NCBI GenBank assembly: GCA_964508185.1
Contig: CAZDSS010000048.1
Location: forward strand, 1 to 19,431
From: CAZDSS01 sp964508185
GTDB taxonomy: Bacteria; Pseudomonadota; Alphaproteobacteria; Sphingomonadales; Govanellaceae
Reading direction: 5' to 3'
Length of the DNA: 19,431 nt
This document shows, piece by piece, positions 13,859-19,431 of the stretch. The translations under genes and the position numbers were made by a program. Within the stretch, counting starts at the first letter, position 1, and each line of letters starts with the position of its first letter. Below the pieces are notes generated by a model. That model saw only the letters and a program-made list of their open reading frames with translations. It was not told the origin of the DNA and searched no databases.

Positions 13859-14551
13859 CTACCGGACTTCGCCGAGGCGCTGACGCTCGCGCGATTTTTC
13901 GTCGGCGATCACCGTCTCGCCCGCGATCATGCGCTGGCCCACGCAGACGAGGGGGCGCATGCCTTCATCGAGATAGACGTCCAGACGGCTGCCGAAGCGA
14001 ATGATGCCGAACCGCTCGCCCGCCAGCACCTTCTGGCCGCTTTCGAGCTCCGACACGATGCGCCGGGCGACGAGCCCCGCGATCTGCACGAAGGCGATGT
14101 CCTTGCCGCCCGAGGTGCGCATGCGGATGGCGTTGCGCTCGTTGTCCTCGCTCGCCTTTTCGAGCTCGGCGTTCAGGAACTTGCCCGGGGTATAGGCGAT
14201 CTGGGTGATTTCGCCCGTCGCGGGCACGCGGTTCACATGGACGTCGAACACGTTCATGAAGATGCTGATGCGCGGCCGCGGCGTCTCGCCCATGCCCAGT
14301 TCGGCCGGCGGCACCGCTTCCGTCACGCTCTGCACCATGCCGTCGGCGGGGCTGATGATCAGTCCCTCGCGCACCGGGGTCACCCGTTCCGGATCGCGGA
14401 AGAAATAGGCGCACCAGGCAGTGGCGATGACGCCGAGCCAGCCCAGCGGCTCCCAGACGAGGAACAGGAGCAGGGTGACCAGCGCAAACAGCACCAGATA
14501 TTTGTGACCCTCGCGATGGATCGGGGTCAGCACCGAGAAAAGCGCGTCCAT
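13859..14551 (-). CDS. psd: Phosphatidylserine decarboxylase proenzyme, short form
   Basis: This 230-aa membrane-associated enzyme converts phosphatidylserine to phosphatidylethanolamine. It belongs to the short Psd class found with pssA. It has an N-terminal hydrophobic stretch (about 17-50), then AYFFRDPER, IISPADGMVQ, FMNVFDVHVNR and the self-cleavage site RFGSRLDVYL. Cleavage between G187 and S188 would turn the serine into the pyruvoyl cofactor and give a small alpha chain of about 43 residues. D69 and H105 in the first two motifs fit the catalytic residues of the family. The ATG at 14551 is preferred to an in-frame TTG at 14563 because relatives begin just before the VLTPIHREG motif. 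It is first in an operon with pssA and has a predicted promoter. Confidence 0.94.
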   Translation of the reverse strand: MDALFSVLTPIHREGHKYLVLFALVTLLLFLVWEPLGWLGVIATAWCAYFFRDPERVTPVREGLIISPADGMVQSVTEAVPPAELGMGETPRPRISIFMNVFDVHVNRVPATGEITQIAYTPGKFLNAELEKASEDNERNAIRMRTSGGKDIAFVQIAGLVARRIVSELESGQKVLAGERFGIIRFGSRLDVYLDEGMRPLVCVGQRMIAGETVIADEKSRERQRLGEVR

Positions 14552-14617
14552 GTCCCGCCACAAGCCCTCAATTTGCGCCGGACCGGGCGGCGGCCCGGCC
14601 GGCGGCGGTTTTGCAAT

Positions 14618-14646
14618 GTTTTAATCGACCGTACCCCATTGTTCAA
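14618..14646 (-). promoter_or_regulatory. Predicted promoter of psd-pssA
   Basis: On the minus strand TTGAAC (14646-14641) and TAAAAC (14623-14618) are separated by 17 nt, placed 67 nt before the psd start. The -35 region overlaps an inverted repeat CATTG-TT-CAATG (14637-14648). It lies in the only A+T-rich patch of this intergenic stretch, 12 nt after the end of the upstream ABC transporter gene. Confidence 0.5.
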
Positions 14647-14658
14647 TGCTTTCCGGGG

Positions 14659-16542
14659 TCACGGATTTTCGAGCGCCACGGGGGACGCGGTCGTAACGCC
14701 GAGGCCCGCAAGCTTCTCCCGCGCCTCGGCCGCTTCCTGCTGGCGCCGCCACATGGAGGCATAGATCCCGTCCATGGCGAGAAGCTCCGGATGCCGCCCG
14801 CGCTCCACGATGCGGCCTTCCTGCAGGACAAGGATCTCGTCCGCATCCACCACCGTCGACAGACGATGGGCGATCACCAGCGTCGTCCGCCCCGTGGCGA
14901 CGGCGCGGATGGACGCCTGGATTTCCTGTTCCGTATGGCTGTCGAGGGCGGACGTGGCTTCGTCCAGCAGCAGGATCGCCGGATCCTTCAGAATGGTCCG
15001 GGCGATGGCCACCCGCTGCTTCTCCCCGCCGGACAACTTCAATCCGCGCTCGCCCACCATGGTGTCGTAGCCGTCGGGGAGTCGCGTGATGAAGTCGTGG
15101 ATATGGGCAAGGCGGGCCGCCTGTTCAACCTCCTCGTCCGTCGCATCGGGCCGCCCGTAGCGAATGTTGTAGCGGATGGTGTCGTTGAACAGCACCGTAT
15201 CCTGGGGCACGACGCCGATCGCCGCGCGCAGGCTCGTCTGGGTCACGTCGCGGATGTCCTGCCCGTCGATCAGCACCCGCCCGCCCGCGATGTCGTAGAA
15301 GCGGAAAAGGATGCGGGAGATCGTCGATTTCCCCGCACCGCTCGGCCCCACGATCGCGACCGTATGGCCCGCGGGCACGCGGAACGAAAGGTCCTTGAGG
15401 ATCGGCCGCTCGGGGTCATAATGGAAACAGACCTTGTCGAACACGATCTCCGCCCCCGAGCAGACGAGAGGCTTTGCGTCCGGCTTGTCCTTCACCTCCT
15501 CATGCTCCTCCATCAGGCGGAACATGAATTCCATGTCCACAAGCGACTGTTTTATCTCGCGATAGACGAACCCGAGGAAATCGAGCGGCGTGTAGAGCTG
15601 CAGGACGAGCGCGTTGATGAGCACGAAATCGCCGACCGTGAGCCGCCCTTCCGCGACCCCATAGCCCGCGAGCACCATGACCGAGATGAGCCCCACGGCG
15701 ATGATCGCCGACTGCCCCACATTGAGGAGCGACAGGGTCACCTGGCTCTTTTCCGCCGCGCGCTGGTAGCCTTCGAGCGCGCGGTCGTAGCGCATGGCCT
15801 CGTGCCGCTCGTTGCCGAAATACTTCACCGTCTCGTAGTTGAGCAGGCTGTCCACCGCCTTGGTATTGGCCTGGACGTCCTGGGCGTTCATTTCGCGCCG
15901 GAACTTGAGCCGCCATTCGGTGACCGAAAATGTGAAGATCACATAGGCCGCAAGCGATGTCGCCGTGATGAGGGCGAACCAGAAGTCGTATTTGACAAGG
16001 AGGATCCCCGTCACCAGCGCGATTTCAAGGAGCGTCGGCAGGATGTTGAAAAGCGTGAAGCGCAGCAGGAAGTCGATCCCCTTGACCCCGCGCTCGATCG
16101 CCCGGCTGAGCCCCCCCGTCCGCCGCTCCAGATGGAAGCGGAGGGACAGGGCATGGAGATGCTCGAAGGTCTTGAGTGCGATGACCCTGAGGGCATGCTG
16201 CCCCACGCGGACAAAGGTCGAATCCCGAAGCTCCCCCAGCGCGTCGCCGAGCAGGCGCACCACCCCGTAGCCGATGATGAGGGCGACCGGCACCACCACC
16301 AGCGTCGGGGCGTTGAGGCCGTCCACCGCGCCCTTGAGGAAGAACGGCACCGTCACGGCGACGCCCTTGGCGGCGACCAGGAACAGGATCGACAGCACCA
16401 CGCGCAGCTTCAGATCCCCCCGCCCGGCGGGCCAGAGATAGGGGAGAAGCGTGCGCAGCGTCTCGAAATGATTGCCTTCGGTCGGCAGCTCGGCGCGGGC
16501 GATGGCGGCGCCGGAGGTGGAGGAGGAACTGGACGGAGACAA
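14659..16542 (-). CDS. Atm1-type ABC transporter (fused permease and ATPase)
   Basis: This 627-aa half-transporter works as a homodimer in the inner membrane. The N-terminal permease domain (about 35-330) has six helices and carries two Atm1-class hallmarks, NYETVKYFGNE and TLSLLNVGQ, that line the glutathione-binding cavity. The ATPase domain has Walker A GPSGAGKST (near 400), signature LSGGEKQR (near 502), Walker B ILLLDEATSALD (near 520) and the H-loop IAHRLST. Atm1 proteins export glutathione conjugates or polysulphides and link to iron-sulphur and heavy-metal homeostasis. I choose a TTG start at 16542: AAAGGG lies 7 nt upstream, relatives begin about there, and no ATG is available. The serine-rich opening (SPSSSSSTSG) is unusual but short. 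It precedes psd on the same strand but is probably a separate unit. Confidence 0.92.
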   Translation of the reverse strand: MSPSSSSSTSGAAIARAELPTEGNHFETLRTLLPYLWPAGRGDLKLRVVLSILFLVAAKGVAVTVPFFLKGAVDGLNAPTLVVVPVALIIGYGVVRLLGDALGELRDSTFVRVGQHALRVIALKTFEHLHALSLRFHLERRTGGLSRAIERGVKGIDFLLRFTLFNILPTLLEIALVTGILLVKYDFWFALITATSLAAYVIFTFSVTEWRLKFRREMNAQDVQANTKAVDSLLNYETVKYFGNERHEAMRYDRALEGYQRAAEKSQVTLSLLNVGQSAIIAVGLISVMVLAGYGVAEGRLTVGDFVLINALVLQLYTPLDFLGFVYREIKQSLVDMEFMFRLMEEHEEVKDKPDAKPLVCSGAEIVFDKVCFHYDPERPILKDLSFRVPAGHTVAIVGPSGAGKSTISRILFRFYDIAGGRVLIDGQDIRDVTQTSLRAAIGVVPQDTVLFNDTIRYNIRYGRPDATDEEVEQAARLAHIHDFITRLPDGYDTMVGERGLKLSGGEKQRVAIARTILKDPAILLLDEATSALDSHTEQEIQASIRAVATGRTTLVIAHRLSTVVDADEILVLQEGRIVERGRHPELLAMDGIYASMWRRQQEAAEAREKLAGLGVTTASPVALENP

Positions 16543-16686
16543 GAAACACCCTTTCGCAAATTCGTTATTTAACGGGATGTTAAGGCGCACCCCATTCAAA
16601 TGGCCGCAGACGCCGACCGACGCGCCGGCAGTTGAGGGACGAGCAGGTGCGAAATCCTTCCCGCACAACGATTAACGGCTATAGAT

Positions 16687-17166
16687 ATGGGCTTTAACGA
16701 GGTTCTCCACAAGGCTGACCAGACCCTGCGGCAGGAACTGCCCCTGTTGCCGGCGGACTTCGGCTTCAGCTGGGCCGGAATCGAGTTCGGAGCAAGGCTT
16801 GAGGAATGCGATCATTCCGCGGATTCCGGGGCGGAGGATCCCGCCGCCTATCGCCTCACCCTCAGCACGGAGCTGGGCCACATGCCCTATACGGCCGAGA
16901 ATGGCGAGGCGCGGCGCATGATCCGGGAAGCGATCATGGGCGGCATGCGCCATATGGGCGTCAGCTTCGACCTGTCGCGGAACGGCGGCGTCGTGATGCA
17001 TGCGACGACCAACTTTCCGGCGCCTTTGAGCTGCGACAGCCTGATGCAGGCGCTCACCTTCACCCTTCTCCATATCCGCCCGGCGCTCCTGCGCCTGCGC
17101 TCCCTCATGCTGCGGGAAAACGGCCGGCGCCCGGCGCGGCGGCTTCAGGGCGTCGGCGCGTCCTGA
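16687..17166 (+). CDS. Conserved-looking hypothetical protein, possibly leaderless
   Basis: This 159-aa cytoplasmic protein has no signal peptide or membrane helix, and I do not recognise a family with confidence. The core (about 53-140) alternates predicted strands and helices: YRLTLSTELGHMPYTAEN, RRMIREAIMGGMRHMGVSFD, GGVVMHATTNFPAP, then a long helix LMQALTFTLLHIRPALLRLR. That order recalls small alpha/beta chaperone-like folds such as YbjN or CesT, but this is only an impression. No ribosome-binding site precedes the ATG. Instead TATAGAT ends directly at it (16680-16686), so a leaderless or atypical start is possible. Its last 22 bp overlap the end of the convergent LysM gene. Confidence 0.7.
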   Translation: MGFNEVLHKADQTLRQELPLLPADFGFSWAGIEFGARLEECDHSADSGAEDPAAYRLTLSTELGHMPYTAENGEARRMIREAIMGGMRHMGVSFDLSRNGGVVMHATTNFPAPLSCDSLMQALTFTLLHIRPALLRLRSLMLRENGRRPARRLQGVGAS

Positions 17167-18227
17167 CCCTCGGTCGTGGGGGCGTCCTCCGGCCCGCGGT
17201 CGCTGCCCGGCGCCTGCTTGGGCAGGGTGAATTTCTGTTCGGGGTAAATGAGATCGGGATTGCGGATCTGGTCCTTGTTGAGACCGAAGATCAGCGTGTA
17301 GTGGTAGCCGACGCCGTAGAGGCGGCGGGCGATCTGCCACAGATTGTTGCCCGGCTGCACGATGATGCTGCCCTCGGCCCGGGTGACGTCGAGCGGCATG
17401 CCGCTGGTGAAGGGCACCTCGATCCGGAGCTGCACCTTGTCCTCGGCCATCATCTGTTCGAGCCGCAGCACATGGTCCCCTTCGGAGAGCCCGTCGGCGG
17501 CGGCGAAGGTCCAGCGCCCCCGCTCGTCGGCGCGGGTGGTGCCGAGAAGGGCGTCGTCCAGGAAAAGCCGCACTTCGGACCGCGCCGCGGCGCGCCCCGC
17601 GAAGGTCGCGGCCCCGGTGCCGTCATAGTCGAGCGTTTCCACCATCAGCCCGCCGCCGAAATCGACGCTCGCCGTCGGCCGCTGCAGGATGGTGCTGGGC
17701 CCGCGCCCGTCGCGCGGGGTCATGACGGCCATCACGCCCTCGCCCGAATCGAAGAAGCGCTCGTCCGTCCGCTCGGGCACCACCACCACCACGACCTGTT
17801 CGGATTCCAGGGGCTCAGCCCCCTCGCCCCGGGCGGTGAGGCTCAATTCCGAAGGCCCGGTTTTCAGGGGTTTTTCGAAGATCAGCACCCATTCGCCGCG
17901 ATCATCCGCGCGCACCTTGCCGATGACTTCCCCGTCCGCCAGGATTTCCACCTCCGCACCGGGGGCGGCGCGGCCCGCGATCACGCCTGTGCCGCCACGG
18001 GTGACGCGCACCACGTCGAAGGACGGCTTGATCTCGCCCGGCGCCTCCGCTTCCTCGGCGGGGGCTTCCCGCGGGGGCGGCGGCGCTTCGGCCGGCTGTT
18101 CGCTGAAGATGTCGCGCGGCTGTTCGGGCGCCAGCACATACCACAGCCCCGCCGCCACGGCGATGATGCCGATGATGAACAAGATGGCCGTCCATGGCCC
18201 CCGTGGCGGTGTGGTCTCGGTCTTCAA
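17145..18227 (-). CDS. Membrane-anchored protein with two beta-sandwich repeats and a LysM domain
   Basis: This 360-aa envelope protein has one N-terminal membrane helix (14-33) and a Pro/Glu-rich spacer (35-68). Two related domains follow: GVIAGRAAPGAEVEILADGE...ADDRGEWVL (about 72-134) and ATFAGRAAARSEVRLFLDD...ADERGRWTF (about 200-262), which look like duplicated immunoglobulin-like modules. A C-terminal LysM (288-336) has IIVQPGNNLWQIARRLYG and IRNPDLIYPEQKFTLP, and should bind peptidoglycan. The disposition suggests a protein anchored in the inner membrane and reaching the wall. The start is uncertain: the TTG at 18227 is the best available and has no good ribosome-binding site, although AAGGGG lies about 22 nt upstream. 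It diverges from the LOG-family gene. The 3' end overlaps the convergent 159-aa gene. Confidence 0.88.
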   Translation of the reverse strand: MKTETTPPRGPWTAILFIIGIIAVAAGLWYVLAPEQPRDIFSEQPAEAPPPPREAPAEEAEAPGEIKPSFDVVRVTRGGTGVIAGRAAPGAEVEILADGEVIGKVRADDRGEWVLIFEKPLKTGPSELSLTARGEGAEPLESEQVVVVVVPERTDERFFDSGEGVMAVMTPRDGRGPSTILQRPTASVDFGGGLMVETLDYDGTGAATFAGRAAARSEVRLFLDDALLGTTRADERGRWTFAAADGLSEGDHVLRLEQMMAEDKVQLRIEVPFTSGMPLDVTRAEGSIIVQPGNNLWQIARRLYGVGYHYTLIFGLNKDQIRNPDLIYPEQKFTLPKQAPGSDRGPEDAPTTEGQDAPTP

Positions 18228-18409
18228 CTTGATGCGACGCGCGTGACGCCCCTTGCTGCTGGTATGGTGGGTCAGGCCATGAACTTAGAGGAGATGCGGT
18301 CGTCTTGACCAGTGGAAATCTCTGTCTTTCGCCGTGGCGAGCGTCACTCCTGCCCCGTCCGTCCCTGCCTCGCACAACAATTTGACCATTTTCGGGCGCT
18401 CGGGCATTT

Positions 18410-18424
18410 AGGAGGCATGGGTTG
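18410..18424 (+). promoter_or_regulatory. Strong ribosome-binding site selecting a TTG start
   Basis: AGGAGG (18410-18415) is the best ribosome-binding sequence in the window and sits 6 nt before TTG. An ATG at 18417 in another frame is followed at once by GGT and TGA, and is too close to the AGGAGG to use it. TTGACC (18382-18387) with CATTTA 17 nt later (18405-18410) could be a promoter, but it would leave almost no leader. Confidence 0.5.
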
Positions 18425-19066
18425 AGCCCGGGCGCGGTTGCCCGGCAGGCCCCCGTGAGCAGGCGTCCCATGTCCCGCACGTCCCGGCTGCCCCGTTCGA
18501 TCTGCGTCTATTGCGGCTCCCGCCCCGGCCGCGATCCGCGCCTTGCGGCGGATGCGGCCGCGTTCGGCAGAACGCTCGCCGAAGCGGGCATCACCCTCGT
18601 CTATGGCGGCGGCTCCATCGGCCTCATGGGGATTTTGGCGCGGAGCGTCCTTGAGCACGGCGGCAGGGTGATCGGCATCATCCCCGGCCATCTCGACCAT
18701 CGGGAGATCACCCAGACGGGGCTCACCGAGCTTCACGTGGTCGGCAGCATGCATGAGCGCAAGCGCATGATGTTCGAGCGGTCGGACGCCTTCGTGGCGC
18801 TCCCCGGCGGCATCGGCACGCTGGACGAGACCATCGAGATCGTCACCTGGCGCCAGCTCCACCTCCATGACAAGCCGGTGATCCTGGTGGACCTGCGCGG
18901 CTACTGGCAGCCCCTCCTGAAGCTCCTCGACCACATGAATGAGGAGGGATTCGCCGGGCCCGAAGTGCACGGACTCTTCGAGGTTGTATCAAGCATGGAC
19001 GAAATCCTCCCCGCCCTTGCGGCGTCGCCCGCGCCGGACCTTCCGGATCGCGAGGAATTGCTGTAA
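18422..19066 (+). CDS. LOG family protein (TIGR00730), cytokinin riboside 5'-monophosphate phosphoribohydrolase-like
   Basis: This 214-aa cytoplasmic protein has the Rossmann-like LOG fold. Family motifs are SICVYCGS (26-33), YGGGSIGLMG (61-70), MHERKRMM (110-117) and PGGIGTLDE (128-136), the last two forming the nucleotide-binding and catalytic site. LOG enzymes release the base from nucleoside 5'-monophosphates; in most bacteria the physiological substrate is unclear. The start is decided by a perfect AGGAGG (18410-18415) placed 6 nt before a TTG at 18422. The alternative ATG at 18470 has only a weak site and would shorten the protein by 16 residues. The N-terminal extension (SPGAVARQAPVSRRP) is low complexity, so the shorter form remains possible. 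It diverges from the LysM gene and precedes icd by 93 bp. Confidence 0.92.
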   Translation: MSPGAVARQAPVSRRPMSRTSRLPRSICVYCGSRPGRDPRLAADAAAFGRTLAEAGITLVYGGGSIGLMGILARSVLEHGGRVIGIIPGHLDHREITQTGLTELHVVGSMHERKRMMFERSDAFVALPGGIGTLDETIEIVTWRQLHLHDKPVILVDLRGYWQPLLKLLDHMNEEGFAGPEVHGLFEVVSSMDEILPALAASPAPDLPDREELL

Positions 19067-19077
19067 TTGCAATCAAA

Positions 19078-19095
19078 AATCCGGCGCCACGGATT
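19078..19095 (+). repeat. Inverted repeat between the LOG-family gene and icd
   Basis: AATCCG (19078-19083) pairs with CGGATT (19090-19095) across GCGCCA. It begins 12 nt after the LOG stop and touches the -35 box of the predicted icd promoter. It could be a weak terminator or an operator of icd; the short stem decides neither. Confidence 0.35.
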
Positions 19096-19121
19096 GCACT
19101 TTGGCGCAGGAATGTTATGGT
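19094..19121 (+). promoter_or_regulatory. Predicted promoter of icd
   Basis: TTGCAC (19094-19099) and TATGGT (19116-19121) are separated by 16 nt, placing transcription start about 30 nt before the icd ATG. The TTGCAC box shares its first two bases with an inverted repeat. Confidence 0.5.
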
Positions 19122-19159
19122 GCGCGGCGTCTGACATGCCCGGCCGACAAGGAGACAAA

Positions 19160-19431
19160 ATGAAGAAGATCAAGGTTCAAAACCCAGTCGTGGAACTGGA
19201 CGGGGATGAAATGACCCGCATCATCTGGTCATGGATCCGCGAGCGTCTCATTCTGCCCTATCTCGACATTGATCTGATCTATTACGACCTGGGCATGGAG
19301 AACCGCGACGCGACCGACGACCAGGTCACCGTGGACGCCGCCAAGGCCATCCTGAAGCACGGCGTCGGCGTCAAATGCGCGACGATCACCCCCGACGAAG
19401 CCCGGGTGAAGGAATTCAACCTCAAGAAGAT
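19160..19431 (+). CDS. icd: NADP-dependent isocitrate dehydrogenase, N-terminal part
   Basis: The first 90 codons are visible; the gene runs off the right edge. It encodes the cytoplasmic TCA-cycle enzyme that oxidises isocitrate to 2-oxoglutarate with NADP. The opening MKKIKVQNPVVELDGDEMTR, followed by IIWSWIRERLILPYLDIDL, is characteristic of the homodimeric eukaryotic-type IDH found in many alphaproteobacteria, not the E. coli type. VKCATITPDEARVKEFNLKK matches the conserved substrate-loop region, where the TITPDE motif is universal in this subfamily. The ATG at 19160 has AAGGAG 5 nt upstream. It has its own predicted promoter and no obvious link to the LOG-family gene. Confidence 0.95.
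   Translation, partial: MKKIKVQNPVVELDGDEMTRIIWSWIRERLILPYLDIDLIYYDLGMENRDATDDQVTVDAAKAILKHGVGVKCATITPDEARVKEFNLKK

Noticed and set aside
14611..16572. 653-codon plus-strand open frame opposite the Atm1-type transporter
   Set aside because: The composition is typical of an antisense frame (many His, Arg, Asp) and it has no motifs. The minus strand carries all the ABC signatures.

Overview
This window is a stretch of high-GC (by eye about two thirds G+C) alphaproteobacterial chromosome. The lineage is suggested by a PopZ-type polar organiser next to tolC, a tolC-linked PIMT-like methyltransferase, a globin-coupled chemoreceptor, a eukaryotic-type NADP isocitrate dehydrogenase and an Atm1-class ABC exporter. 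I cannot name the genus. The sequence is draft: a run of exactly 100 N (1959-2058) marks an assembly gap between two tRNA genes. Nearly everything here is housekeeping or common accessory content. I see no IS element, prophage, CRISPR array or integrase.

Layout: (1) 1-1165, the 5' part of tex on the minus strand, interrupted by an in-frame amber codon. (2) 1166-1628, a possible short SDR C-terminal relic and a small charged coiled-coil protein on the minus strand. (3) 1837-2182, tRNA-Cys and tRNA-Asn on the minus strand, with a promoter, the gap and a terminator. (4) 2382-5758, a plus-strand envelope and polarity block: PIMT-like protein, TolC, PopZ and a lone Flp pilin. (5) 5857-7522, a soluble globin-coupled chemoreceptor facing a small two-helix membrane protein, with a strong bidirectional terminator between them. 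(6) 7717-12959, a TetR regulator divergent from an RND adaptor/pump pair. (7) 12967-16542, minus-strand psd-pssA (phosphatidylethanolamine synthesis) and an Atm1-type exporter. (8) 16687-19431, an unrecognised 159-aa protein overlapping tail to tail with a LysM membrane protein, a LOG-family nucleosidase and the start of icd.

Functional links: the TetR gene probably controls the RND pair. That pair has no outer-membrane channel of its own and could use the TolC encoded about 4 kb away. psd and pssA catalyse consecutive steps. PopZ, Flp pilin and the chemoreceptor are all consistent with a polarised, motile or surface-attaching cell. The observations most worth checking are the amber codon in tex, the gap that abuts both tRNA ends exactly, the altered proton-relay residues of the RND pump, the PIMT paralogue lacking the catalytic serine region, and several hairpins placed at gene boundaries.
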